Shown: in pieces, positions 22,571 through 32,706 of the stretch
How the letters are laid out: each line of letters starts with the position of its first letter
Numbering within the stretch: the stretch's first letter is position 1
Assembly: GCA_038380435.1 (NCBI GenBank)
Contig: JAWZYU010000034.1
Location: forward strand, 4,322,704 to 4,386,703
From: Ryuthela nishihirai
Lineage: Eukaryota > Arthropoda > Arachnida > Araneae > Heptathelidae
Length of the DNA stretch: 64,000 nt
Direction: 5' to 3'
Position numbers and translations under genes: made by a program
The notes under the pieces: generated by a model
What the model was told of the DNA's origin: nothing
Database searches by the model: none
Seen by the model: the letters and a program-made list of their open reading frames with translations, nothing else

Positions 22571-23254
22571 AATTTAGAAATCACAGCAGTAAGGTTAAGA
22601 ATTCGTCAACCCCGCTGAATTTCGCTGTTTTTAAGTTATAACAATCGGAACAATTTATCCATTATTCTGCTCTTTCCTTGAAGAATTCGTTTTTTCATTT
22701 CACGTTGAATTAAAAGTGCAGTATGTTCAGAACAAAGAGTGAGAAACAGACAGAAGAATATTTAAGATTTATTTGAAGTTCTACTGTAACAGAACATGTA
22801 TTCATTAATTGCATGATGATAAAAGTTTCTTTTAGGAAAAAACAACCTTGCATTTTTTTTCATCGTGTATGTCATTTGCTTTTGTGTTTGCAAAGGCTGC
22901 CGCTAAAGGAAAGAAAGCGATGGACAAACTGCATTCATCCTAAAAAAAATATAATGAGGCATTTCGAGAATCCTAGACCTGTTTCATTTTTTTAAAAATT
23001 TTCATCGTTTGCAGTTTCTGTCTGTAAACATCAAAGAGTTTTTTTTTAAGTGTCATCTGTCCGTCATGTATCGCTTTTAATGGATCATATCACAATGTAA
23101 GGTTGGAGAGTTTCTTTAAAGCTTTTTTTACGCACTTTTTGTATTTTTAAATATTATGTGAAATAGAGTCAGGTATAAAAAAGGTTTGATGTTCTGCATA
23201 TGAAAGATTTTGCTTAATTTGCTTTGAATCAAGAACGAAAGTCAGTTCTTAAAT
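22571..23254. other. AT-rich interval
   Basis: A 60-codon open frame around 22813-22995 shows no recognisable motif. No repeat or gene called. Confidence 0.4.
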
Positions 23255-23638
23255 GGGGCGGGGGTGGTTCAGTCGGTAGCGCGCCAGGCTCGTAATCTGT
23301 AGTTCCCAGGTTCGAGTCCCAGCTGGGTCAGCGTTGAGATTTATCTCCGCAAAATTCCCCGCCCTGCCCACGGTCAGTAGGGGACACCGATGAGCTTGGA
23401 AAGGCCGCCGTCCGTCGGATGGGACGTTAAGCCGTGGCCCCGTGTGCGGGAGAGCCATACCCTGTGCACGTTAAAGAACACACTGGATGGCCTTGACGGG
23501 AGGCTACCATCTGTCTCCCAACAGCTGTTCCAGTGGGTCCCCTCCCCCAACCTTCTCTGAGCCTTCGGGGTCCTTGTGACCTGGCCATTTAGCCCATGGT
23601 GTGCAAAAAAGTGCCGTTCAGAGGTAAAACAACCCAAC
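23255..23638 (+). mobile_element. SINE, full length
   Basis: Complete copy between CAGTTCTTAAATG duplications. Confidence 0.95.
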
Positions 23639-23730
23639 CCAGTTCTTAAATGAAAATAATCGTAAGATTTAAAATAGTTAGATTTTACCTGCAAATTACT
23701 GTTGGCATCATTGCTATTATTTACGTTCAG

Positions 23731-23835
23731 CTGTGGGTGGTAGTTGACTCAGTATTTAGTGTCCGGCTCTCAATCTGATGTTCTCAGGTTCGAGTATCAG
23801 CTGAGCCCGAGTTCAAGTTTTTCTATGCAAATCCC
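23731..23835 (+). repeat. tRNA-like remnant of a related SINE
   Basis: TTGACTCAGTATTTAGTGTCC resembles an A-box region and GGTTCGAGTATCAGC a B box. The body after it does not match the main SINE, so this may be an old or different subfamily. Confidence 0.5.
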
Positions 23836-23850
23836 AGTTTATTTTTTTTT

Positions 23851-24248
23851 GCGGGGGTGGGGGGGGGCTCAGTAATCTGACTGAATCAGCGCGCCAGGCT
23901 CGTAATCTGCAGTTTCCAAATTCGAGTCCCAGCTGGGTCAGCGTTGAGATTTATCTCCACAAAATTCCCTGCCCTGCCCACGGTCAGTAGGGGACACCGA
24001 TGACCTTGGAAAGACCGCCATCCGTCGGATGGGATGTTAAGCCGTGGATCCGTGTGTGGGAGAGAGCCATACCCTGTGCACGTTAAAGAACACGCTGAAT
24101 GGCCTTGACGGGAGGCTGCCATCCGTCTCAAAACAGTTGTTCCAGTGGATCCCCTCCCATAACCTTCTCTGAGCCTTCGGGGTCCATGTGACATGGTCAT
24201 TTGGCCCATGGTTGAAAAAAAGTGCCGCTCAAAAATAAAACAAACTAA
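23851..24248 (+). mobile_element. SINE, full length, altered head
   Basis: Head has an extra AATCTGACTGAATC-like insert between A box and anticodon arm. The body is normal and the tail reads AAATAAAACAAACTAACC. It is followed by a C run and CA repeats (24260-24298). Confidence 0.88.
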
Positions 24249-24967
24249 CCCTCCCACCTACCCCCCCCCCCCCCCCTTCACACACACACACACGCGTAAA
24301 CTAACATTCGTTCCTTTCTTCACTGGAAATCGTAAGATGGTATTCGTCTTCCTTCTTTCAGAAAAGTAAAAGGGCATTAAATCTGCCTTCCCTTCTTGGA
24401 AAAATATCTGCCTGCGCTCATGACCAATGGCCTTCATAATAGAAGCGCAGACCCATTCTGTAGATACTTTAATTGAAATACCTTTGTTTGCATAAGATAT
24501 ATAATTTTCGCAAACGAAATTTCCTTTTGTAATCTTAATTCAAGACTTGAAAGCACCGATTATCATTAAATCGAAAGAGAAGGGATTGCGTCCATTAGAC
24601 AGAAAATCCCCAAATGATTTAATTTTGAAGATAATCACCTTACTCTCCTTACGAAGAATGAGTTTTCCTCTGCTTAATTAGATTCAGCATACGATACTTA
24701 ACTGTTTGATGTAATATTAACAGATTCAGATAAACGAAAAGGTCCTATTATTAAAGAAGCAATTTTCCGTTCACCAAACTAGAAGTATTCATGCGTTTTA
24801 ACATCCATATCCATTAACTTTGCCTCCATAAACAAAATTGCAGCCTTTCTTCTTTGATAGACTCCAATATTTGTAACAAACTAATCCTCTTCGACTGCAA
24901 TCGGTTCAGCACTCTTTTATCTTTTTCAAAACAATTTTTTACAACCCTGCTTATGTGGATAGGTAAA
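24249..24967. other. AT-rich interval with C run and CA repeat
   Basis: Poly-C and (CA)n at the left edge, then AT-rich sequence with no gene seen. Confidence 0.45.
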
Positions 24968-25136
24968 TTGGTTGTTTTATCTCTGAACGGCACTTTTTTG
25001 CGCACAATGGGCTAAATGACCAGGTTACAAGGACCCCGAAGGCTCAAGAAAACTTTGGGGGAGGGGACCCACTGGAACAGCTGTTGGGAGACAGATGGTA
25101 GCCTCCCGTCATGGCCATCCAGCGTGTTCTTTAACG
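24968..25136 (-). mobile_element. Extra SINE tail unit of a dimeric insertion
   Basis: Only the distal 170 bp of the SINE (from ACGTTAAAGAACACGC to the tail), joined directly to the tail of the full copy at 25137-25524. No flanking duplication lies between the two. Confidence 0.9.
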
Positions 25137-25524
25137 TTGGGTTGTTTTACCTCTGAGCGGCACTTTTTTGCATACCATGGGCTAAATGGCCAGGTCACAT
25201 GGACCCCGAAGGCTCAGAGAAGGTTGGGGGAGGGGACCTACTGGAACAGCTGTTGGAAGACAGATGGTAGCCTCCCGTCAAGGCCATCCAGCGTGTTCTT
25301 TAACGTGCACAGGGTTCTTTAACTCTCCTCAAACGCGGCCACGCTTAACGTCCGTCCCATTCGACGGACGGCGGCCTTTCCAAGCCCGTCGATGTCCCCT
25401 ACTGACCGTGGGCAGGGCGGGGAGTTTTGCGGAGATAAGTCTCAACGCTGACCCAGCTGGGACTCGAACCTGGGAACTGCAGATTACGAGCCTGGCGCGC
25501 TAACGACTGAACCACACCCGCCCC
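25137..25524 (-). mobile_element. SINE, full length, first unit of a dimer
   Basis: Complete minus copy whose tail runs into the extra unit at AACCCA|ACGTTAAAGAAC. The whole 24968-25524 block is bracketed by ATGTGGATAGGTA and ATGTATAGGTA, consistent with a single insertion. Confidence 0.9.
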
Positions 25525-25895
25525 ATGTATAGGTAGACAAATTTCGACTCTATGTAATAAAGTTGAGCGTTCAAGTTATTAATTAAGAAGAAATATATTT
25601 TAGTCAAACTGGCAACACGTTTACTTCTCATACATTTGACCTCCGGAAAGAATAAACGAACAACTGCAACCGACAGTGTTTTTGAGTTGAAATATAACTG
25701 GGTGGTTTTTCTCAAATTGCAGAAGTTCTTTTAAGGAACTAGCTATTTAATCACTTGTTTTATCAGAAAGTTGATGTCTCAAAACATTCTCTTCGTAAGT
25801 ACAATGAATGTTTTTAAAATTGATTGAAAATTTTTATCAAGATTACTGAGATTCAGTGGCTGCTCGTGAGCTTCTGAACAGGGGGGATCCATTTA
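25525..25895. other. AT-rich interval
   Basis: No gene or repeat recognised. Confidence 0.45.
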
Positions 25896-26012
25896 TACAG
25901 TCGCTCAAAAAAGTATCCGAACGCTATGGTTGATTACAGAATTCAGAAAAAATATCTGGCAACGATTTTTTTAGAAATTAGTGATCTGGCAACCTTTGTG
26001 TCACGTGACACA
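25896..26012 (+). mobile_element. Left half of the Tc1-type MITE
   Basis: TACAGTCGCTCAAAAAAG through GATTACAGAATTCAG to the central TCACGTGACA. The right arm is absent. Confidence 0.9.
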
Positions 26013-26148
26013 TAACTATTGAAAGCGATGTATTTTATGGTATAATTTTGGCAGTTTTGGTGCTAAAATGTGAAGGTCTTGTAGTTCGAATTGATAGCCT
26101 ATTTCGTGATTGATGATTGTACCCCGTATTCTCCATGGCGGTGGGATA

Positions 26149-26198
26149 TTGGTTGCTTTGGGGTTTATGGCGCATGGGCGACTAGGCCATAATGCGCC
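26149..26198 (+). mobile_element. 50-bp insertion with 13-bp TSD
   Basis: A short block containing TTTGGGGTTTATGGCGCATG and AGGCCATAATGCGCC, with GGCGCAT and ATGCGCC as a short inverted pair. It is flanked on both sides by TGGCGGTGGGATA. The duplication indicates a recent insertion of a truncated retroelement-like fragment whose parent is not in this window. Confidence 0.75.
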
Positions 26199-26215
26199 TG
26201 GCGGTGGGATAACAC

Positions 26216-26425
26216 AACTTTTCGTTTTAAGAGTTAAAAATTATTTGTTGGGTTGAATAGGTATTGATGAAATATTACGGTTCGAACTTTCGGAATCACC
26301 TGAAGATTTAAATTGCGCCCTCTAATAGTGGAAATTTTTGGAAACCGAAAAACTTTAAACGAATATTACAAACAATCAATTGTGGCAAGAATTCTGATAT
26401 TTTGGTGGCGGAATTTAATTAAAAA
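26216..26425 (+). repeat. Dispersed repeat family E, copy 1
   Basis: Shares TTGGGTTGAATAGGTATTGATG-like sequence (the last bases vary), GCGCCCTCTAATAG and ATTTTGGTGGCGGA with the minus strand of 32040-32225 and partly with 37400-37600. Non-coding. Confidence 0.65.
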
Positions 26426-26454
26426 TTGGAAATTTTATTTAAAGGGCGGAATCT

Positions 26455-26615
26455 GATCGAGAACGTACGCAGGATATTTTTTTCGGGTGGAGGTGAGGGG
26501 TGGGGAGGTCCGAGAAAAGCCTTGAGTAGGATTTCCCAATTGCTAATATATTCCGCCGGACAGAAAAGATTAAAATAATGCTCTATACGGAATAAAATTT
26601 TATATTTGGTAGCTA
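26455..26615 (+). repeat. Partial hAT-like MITE, family D
   Basis: GAACGTACGCAGGATATTTTTT then a G-rich patch and a TTTCCCAATTGCTAATATATT-like body. It aligns by eye with 27241 onward and with the reverse complement of 49100-49378. The right terminus is not found. Confidence 0.6.
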
Positions 26616-27131
26616 TATACCGTATTGTTATGTAGTATGGTAGGGCCATATTTGTCATAGCTTAGGTACGATTCTGGGTCTTTATGACCTGTGCGTTTTG
26701 CCTCTTGTGTTCAAAACACTGGCACTCAGAGATAACACACACTTGGGACTGGGTTATAAGAAAATATCATTCTAAAATTTCATCATTCAAAATTGTGGTA
26801 ATTGTATAAATCAAATTGCGAATGATATATTGATCTCTGACCCATTAATTCCTGCTGTACTGGTTTGGATAAACAAATGTGAGAATTGGAGTGTGACGTA
26901 CCAGATGTGAATTCAATCAAAGTGGGAAGGACCAATTGTATATTTCGACCAAGTTGCCAGTTATGAACTACCAGCATCTTACTTGAACGTTAAATTATTA
27001 CTAATGACTATTATTATTATCTTAAACTTCAAGCTGCATTTATGTTCTTAAAACCATGCGCATATGGGCACTTGGCGAACTGAATTATGTGTTTTTAAAT
27101 ACTACACATTATACTATTTAACCTTTAACTG
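26616..27131. other. AT-rich interval
   Basis: A 64-codon minus-strand frame at 26783-26977 shows no recognisable domain. Nothing else is seen. Confidence 0.4.
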
Positions 27132-27775
27132 TTGGGGCATGGTTTGGCTCAGTCGGTAGCGTCACCATCGTTAATCCCCCTGTGTCAGCGTTGAGCTTTA
27201 TATCCACTCTGCCCTTGGTGAGAAAGGGGATCCCAATGGGAGGACGTACCCAGTTTTTTGGGGGGAGACCAAGAATAAGACTTGATTAGGGTTCCCTCAT
27301 TACCAAAGCATCCAAAGGGTTAAAAAGATAAACACACAGAATATCTTTTATTTTAATCTATTTTTTAGGGTTAGACATAAAATATGACACTAAAATAAAA
27401 TTATATAAAGACAGCTATTTTTGGATTACAAGAAAGATAGTGAAGTTTGAGATTGAGTATCAGACTATGGGATTTCGTGGCTGTCCAGAACTCCCCCCCC
27501 CCCCCTCTCTGGGTAGGTCCTTGCCGATGGGTTTGGAAAGGAGCCCTCCGTCCTTTGGGTGAGTCGTTAAGGCGTGGTACTATGTACAGGAGGGACATAC
27601 CCTGTGCACTCTATAGAAACAGTGGATGGTCTTGACAAGAGGCTTCCATCTGTCTCCTAACAACTGTCCAAGTGGGTCCCCTTCCCCCAACCTCCTCTGA
27701 CCCCTTGGGTCCTTGTGACCTGGTCATTTAACATATTGTATGCAAAAACATGCCCTCTGAGAGGTAAAACAGCCC
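27132..27775 (+). mobile_element. Old SINE interrupted by a hAT-like MITE
   Basis: Head and body at 27132-27240, resuming at 27524 (CCGATGGGTTTGGAAAGG) through a diverged tail ending near 27775. Confidence 0.85.
27241..27521 (+). mobile_element. hAT-like MITE (family D) with TIRs and 8-bp TSD
   Basis: Left end AGGACGTACCCAG and right end CTGGGTAGGTCCT are inverted repeats with one mismatch. The host SINE sequence CCAATGGG (27233-27240) recurs as CCGATGGG (27524-27531), an 8-bp target duplication as in hAT elements. Non-coding. It inserted into an already diverged SINE. Confidence 0.78.
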
Positions 27776-28325
27776 TTTAACTCATTTTAGCCAATAATAA
27801 AGTAATATCCTTGGTTTTCTTTTTTTTATTGTGACATTTTACATGAATATCAAAAAGAGTCAGTTACGAGGTCCGAATAAACTCGAAAGTGGGATATCGC
27901 AGAAATCATCATAACGAGTTAATTCGTGTGTGTGACAGCAGACGGATGTAGGAACTAAATTCAATTTTAGCGTGCAAATTTTATAATAGTTTATCTGATC
28001 TTAAAACATTTTGCGAAAAAAAGTTTAAGAATGGGAAATTTTCATTACTTCAACTAAATAAAAATTATTGAATGTGTTTTTTTACACTCCAAACTCTTCA
28101 ACTTTTCCGCATATATAATCCACACACCGTCAAAACTAATATTAACACCCACGTAAAATATTCAAAATATTTTTCCCTCTAAAGTGATTATCGGATTCTG
28201 TTATTCATCATGTCCATGTTTGCTTAAGCTCCAATGCATTATATTCCTCATCGCTAAAATAAATTCATTTAGCCTGCCCTCGCCGTTTTTCAATTTCATT
28301 TACCCTTTCGTTCCCCTCGCTGCAG
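27776..28325. other. AT-rich interval ending in a pyrimidine tract
   Basis: No repeat is seen. The last 50 bases become pyrimidine-rich and end CCCCTCGCTGCAG, an intron-end-like sequence before the candidate exon at 28326. Confidence 0.4.
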
Positions 28326-28462
28326 AGGTGGAAGAAATGACAGCTGCAATACATCTCGCAGCTGATTGGGAGCATGAAGAGCAGTTTGCATCCGAAGACC
28401 TCCTCCCACTCGCATCTTGTCAGCCCAATGCATTACTTGCTCCACGAAAGAGGCGAAGGTGA
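28326..28462 (+). CDS. Candidate terminal coding exon, product unknown
   Basis: After the acceptor-like CCTTTCGTTCCCCTCGCTGCAG-type tract, 137 bp stay open. They read VEEMTAAIHLAADWEHEEQF in the first half and end LLAPRKRRR before TGA (28460-28462). The length is 2 + 45 codons, so the upstream exon would end after one base of a codon. The peptide is acidic and then ends in a basic cluster, and base composition is more balanced than the flanks. I do not recognise the protein and see no upstream exon within the window. It may be the last exon of a plus-strand gene beginning farther left, or a chance frame. Confidence 0.4.
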
Positions 28463-28865
28463 ATCTGCTCCAGATGCTCCTCAATGATGAACCTCATTTC
28501 GTTCTTTTCTTCTACATCTATGAAACGAAATGCTTTATAATTAGGCAATCAATATCAAAGCTCGTCTCGCCTCTTGTGCTCGCTACTGGCACGGATGGAG
28601 TTCACGAACACGAATTATTTCGCGCTCTGCGTGAAGCTCTTCCTCCTGCGTTGCTGCAATATTCCGTCCACTCTTGATTTCGCTCTTCCGTTTCAGACGC
28701 CGGCTCGTGACAGTTGACATCATTTCGAGTTTGTCTGTTGGGTAAATCTCTTGTTTCTCGGTGGGCGAGGAAATGTTGGGAATCTAATCTCCTCTATTTG
28801 CCCTGAAAGCAATTTTTTTTTTGCTTTGATTTTGGTAATGGAGGGTAATAACAGGTAGGAATATG
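28463..28865. other. Balanced-composition interval after the candidate exon
   Basis: Could serve as a 3' untranslated region if the exon is real. Otherwise no feature is seen. Confidence 0.35.
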
Positions 28866-29482
28866 TACAGTCGCTCAAAAAAGTGTCGTGTCGTCGTTTT
28901 ACCTCTGAGCGGCACTTTTTCGCACACCATGGGCTAAATGGCCAGGTCACATGGACCCCGAAGGCTCAGAGAAGGTTGGGGGAGGGGACCCACTGGAACA
29001 GCTGTTAGGAGACAGGTGGTAGCCTCCCGTCAAGGCCATCCAGCGTGTTCTTTAACGTGCACAGGGTATGGCTCTCCCGCACACGGGGCCACGGCTTAAC
29101 GTCCCATCCGACGGACGGCGGCCTTTCCAAGGCCATCGGTGTCCCCTACTGACCGTGGGCAGGGCGGGGAATTTTGCGGAGATAAATCTCAATGCTGACT
29201 CAGCTGGGACTCGAACCTGGGAACTACAGATTACGAGCCTGGCGCGCTACCGACTGAGCCACCCCCGCTCCACTCAAAAAAGTATCCGAACACTATGGTT
29301 GATTACAGAATTCAGAAAAAATATCTGGCAATGATTCTTTTAGAAATTAGTGATCTGGCAACCTTCGTGACACATGACACGAAGGTTGCCAGATGACTAA
29401 TTTCTAAAAGAATCGTTGCCAGATATTTTTTCTGAATTCTGTAATCAACCATAGTGTTCGGATACTTTTTTGAGCGACTGTA
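28866..29482 (+). mobile_element. Tc1-type palindromic MITE containing a SINE
   Basis: Left TIR TACAGTCGCTCAAAAAAGT at 28866, interrupted at once by a SINE, then a full palindromic body (29272-29482) with GACACGAAGGTTGCC at the centre and TTTTTTGAGCGACTGTA at the end. Confidence 0.93.
28886..29270 (-). mobile_element. SINE, full length, inside the MITE terminus
   Basis: Complete minus copy. The duplication is the MITE end itself: GCTCAAAAAAGT before and ACTCAAAAAAGT after. Confidence 0.93.
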
Positions 29483-29802
29483 GAAGTTATGGCTGATCTT
29501 TTATTACCACTGGGAGAAGGATGATGGAAATGTTATAGAGAGAAAAAACAAAAGATAAGAAAGAGGACAAACGCAGTTGTGATTCTGAAATTTACTGCAA
29601 AATGTGGGAGAAAAGCAAGAAAGTTGCTAAAAAAAACTAAATTTTTTATCTAGTTTTCCTTAAAAAATTTATAATTATTTATAGATTAAAATTAACATTC
29701 TGTTTAATTTTCGACCTTTGTATCGGAATTTGTTTTATGCAATTACCACAATTTTGAACCTTAGAATTCAAATTAATCAAGTTTCATCCTATTGGTTAGA
29801 GT
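29483..29802. other. AT-rich interval
   Basis: Nothing recognised. Confidence 0.45.
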
Positions 29803-30190
29803 GGGGCGGGGATGGCTCAGTCGGTAGCGCGCCAGGCTCGTAATCTGTAGTTCCCAGGTTCGAGTCCCAGCTGGGTCAGCGTTGAGATTTATCTCCGCAA
29901 AATTCCCCGCCTTGCCCACGGTCAGTAGGGGACACCGATGGGCTTCGAAAGGCCGCCGTCCGTCGGATGGGACGTTAAGCCGTGGCCCCGTGTGCGGGAG
30001 AGCCATACCCTGTGCACGTTAAAGAACACGCTGGATGGCCTTGACGGGAGGCTACCATCTCTCTCCCAACAGCTGTTCCAGTGGGTCCCCTCCCCCAACC
30101 TTCTCTGAGCCTTCGGGGTCCATGTGACCTGGCCATTTAGCCCATGGTGTGCAAAAAAGTGCCGCTCAGAGGTAAAACAATCCAATCCAA
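29803..30190 (+). mobile_element. SINE, full length
   Basis: Complete copy with an extended CAATCCAATCCAA tail. Target duplication TCCTATTGGTTAGA. Confidence 0.95.
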
Positions 30191-30319
30191 TCCTATTGGT
30201 TAGAATTCTTCTTAACCAAGAGTTTCATCCAACTATAAAACTAAATATTAAAAAAAAACAGTTTTTTTTCCTAATAGAGTGAAATGTCAATATAACGAAA
30301 TCGAGGCGGTCAACAAAAT

Positions 30320-31133
30320 ACAGGGTGTCCGGAAAAGAATGTACCTTTTTCAAAAAATTTATTCTCGGCCCCATGATGCGATATGAGGATGCTTTCTACA
30401 AGAAAAGTAAGATCATCTTTCCAAGTTTTTTTAGCATACCTTACAAAGACTCAATATGTGCACCCTTCGTGATGTGACAGATACCTAGTCGATAGTCCAT
30501 TTCTTCTCATACTCGATATCTATTCGATTTCTTATCATACTCGAATCAACATGTCTCCTGTAACAGCAGCCAAGGCTTCAATGATCTGCTTTCTCAGCTC
30601 CACCAGATCTCGAGGCAACGGTGGGACTAAGACTCTGTCGTTGACGAAGCCCCACAAGAAGAAATCGCACGGTGTCATGTCTGGGGATCTCGGGGGCCAT
30701 CTTAGCAAAGCCTCATCGTCAGGACCATTACGACCTATCCACCGTTGTGGGAGATGTTCATTGAGATATCTTCTCACTGCTCGATGGTAGTGGGTTGGAG
30801 ATCCATCTTGTTGGAAAACGAAATCTTGTGAATCCTCTTCAAGCTGGGGCATCATCTAATTCTTATTAGGTATATCAAACCCAAACTGTCGCCGAAAATT
30901 CCGTTGAACTGGGATAACAGACGTCGTTTTCGCATATTCTAAAACACAAAACGCCTGTTTGGCTGGCCCCATTTTGAAAAAACAGTGCGCATGCTCACGG
31001 CAGGTATTTCAAGTGAATCTTTTGCAGTCTAGTTGCTTTTGCAGTCTAGTGTTTGCTACATGTCTCTCCACACACTGGTCACCTAGAAAGAAAAAAAAGA
31101 AGAAATAGGTACAATCTTTTCCGAACACCCTTT
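30320..31133 (-). mobile_element. Internally deleted mariner-like element with both TIRs
   Basis: The ends TACAGGGTGTCCGGAAAAG (30320) and CTTTTCCGAACACCCTTTA (to 31133) are inverted repeats of about 27 bp with three mismatches, bordered by TA. The ~814-bp interior encodes on the minus strand only the first ~38 and the last ~130 residues of a transposase, so it is a deletion derivative. Confidence 0.88.
30441..30972 (-). pseudogene. Mariner-superfamily transposase, internally deleted
   Basis: ATG at 30972 opens a frame beginning MGPAKQAFCVLEYAKT, an N-terminal motif of a mariner-like transposase group common in arthropods. After 38 codons there is one TAG, then the same frame continues at 30855 with MMPQLEEDSQDF. 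It proceeds through the DDE box FQQDGSPTHYH and WPPRSPDMTPCDFFLWG. The second and third catalytic aspartates are present with 45 residues between them. Related elements usually have 41, and the extra residues lie around GPDDEALL. The first aspartate and the middle of the protein are deleted. Near the end a ~28-bp tandem duplication (around 30506-30547, CGAGTATGA repeated) shifts the frame before the usual DYRL...TKGAHIE ending and TAA at 30443. Non-functional. Confidence 0.88.
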
Positions 31134-31262
31134 ATATTCGTTATGTGAAATTTCGTTATACTAAAATACAATAAAAATATTTTTGCATATTTTTTTAGAA
31201 AGGGGGAAGAATGTATTCCCCTACACAAAGGATGAACATATCTAGAAACTCTACTGGACTTG

Positions 31263-31885
31263 TCCTGGTTTTTCATACATCATATTGGGGTGAGGGTGGC
31301 CTCTCCATAGGCCTTTTGCAATAATGACGCTACTCCCCTCCGCGGGCTGCGACTCGACTCGTGAGTGTTTGCATTAATCACTCTGGCCACTTTCGTATTC
31401 TTGTTACGCTCCTTAGCCAAATGACCTTTCTGGTTACAGATGAAGCATGATCTGGAAGAAAAGCTCTCATTCCGTTTTCTTTTAAAATCAGCATTTTTGT
31501 TTTTCGCCAATTTGTTTTGCGGGCTCGAATTTTGTCTTAAATTCCTTTGACTAAAATTTTATTTTGTAGCTGATTGGCCAAATCGTTATCTCTATTTTCC
31601 GATTTAAAATTTTCACGCGAATAAATCTTCCAGGTTCTTTGTGTCTGCCGAAAGTTCTCTGCAACTTCGGCAATTTCGTGGCAATTTTTCCACGACCCAT
31701 TCTCCTGCAACATGATATGATTTTTCGCATCCGGTGGTAATAGATCTTTAATTTTGTCGGTTAAGATCAATTCGTTTCATTTTTGGAAATCGTCCACTTC
31801 CCGACTCTTCAGATAATAGTTCAAATGACTTCATTCGAGATGAAAACTGAGTCCAGGTTTCCGTTGAGAATTTAAACATCGACTT
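31263..31885 (-). pseudogene. LTR-retrotransposon gag remnant
   Basis: The minus strand encodes, across a frameshift near 31770 and another between 31537 and 31510, a capsid-like stretch (TWTQFSSRMKSFELL, then LTDKIKDLLPPDAKNHIML and NCHEIAEVAENF). A zinc-knuckle-like CFICNQKGHLAKER follows, in which the final cysteine is replaced by arginine. This matches gag of Ty3/gypsy-type elements in organisation. No protease, RT, integrase or LTR is found nearby. It is a decayed fragment. Confidence 0.78.
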
Positions 31886-32039
31886 TATTACCTCCTAACG
31901 ATGGAAATTCCAACTTATGAAAAAATGCAAATAGTAATATTAGCAACTGTAAAATATAAAAATTATTTTAATTTACCTCTTAATAGAAAAAAAAGAGACG
32001 TTTTCGCATCCATCCTCTAGGATTAAGGGGGGGGGGGGT

Positions 32040-32225
32040 TACTCCACCACCAAAATTTCGAATTTCTGTCGTAGAAAAATGGTTTATAATATTCTTTTAA
32101 ATGTTGGCTATTTTTAAACTTTATGGACCCTTAGAGGGCGCTATTGAAACTATTGAGATATTCGAAAAGTGCGAATCATAAATATTTCATCAATACCTAT
32201 CCAACCCAAGAAGAATTTTTATCTT
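32040..32225 (-). repeat. Dispersed repeat family E, copy 2
   Basis: The reverse complement shares TTGGGTTGGATAGGTATTGA, GATTCGCACTTTTCGAAT and TAGCGCCCTCTAAGGG with 26216-26425 and 37400-37600. It ends beside a run of G at 32027-32037. Confidence 0.65.
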
Positions 32226-32455
32226 TATAAACAAAGAAGTTCGATGTTCTTCATACGGACAAAGTGAAAACTGTTTGGTCTTTTTTTTTTATTTGTTTGA
32301 AAAAAAATTAAAACAAGAGCAGACGAGAAATGTGTAACAGATTGCATAAATCTAATACGTATGATACTCATCGTTAAATTCATCGTCGTATTTCCTTTAT
32401 CCCCTATCCTGAAGAATACCCCGAATGCAAAAAGTGAAAACATCTGATTCCCTTG

Positions 32456-32601
32456 TACAGTCGCTCAAAAAAGTATCTCTGTTGACCTTCGTAGTGACAC
32501 GAAGGTTAGATCACTAATTTCTAAAAAAAAAACATTGCCAGATATTTTTTCTGAATTCTGTAATTAACCATAGCGTTCGGATTTTTTTTTGAACGACTGT
32601 A
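32456..32601 (+). mobile_element. Tc1-type MITE, left arm mostly deleted
   Basis: TACAGTCGCTCAAAAAAGTA at the left, central CGTAGTGACACGAAGG, right terminus TTTTTTGAACGACTGTA. Confidence 0.9.
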
Positions 32602-32706
32602 GATATAATCGAGTAATCTTGCTCTGTAGAATATTTTGCGTTTCTGATAGTTTTTGTATCGTAATATATTTGGAATTGTTCTATCGATCCCTTTTTCTCA
32701 ACTATC

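Noticed and set aside
26783..26977. 64-codon minus-strand frame
   Set aside because: No recognisable motif and no supporting context.
29350..29482. Rho-independent-type hairpin plus T run in MITEs
   Set aside because: The hairpin is the MITE palindrome and the T run is part of its TIR.
31263..31885. A complete LTR retrotransposon or viral gag-pol
   Set aside because: Only a gag-like piece with frameshifts and a defective zinc knuckle is present; no pol, LTR or env-like sequence nearby.
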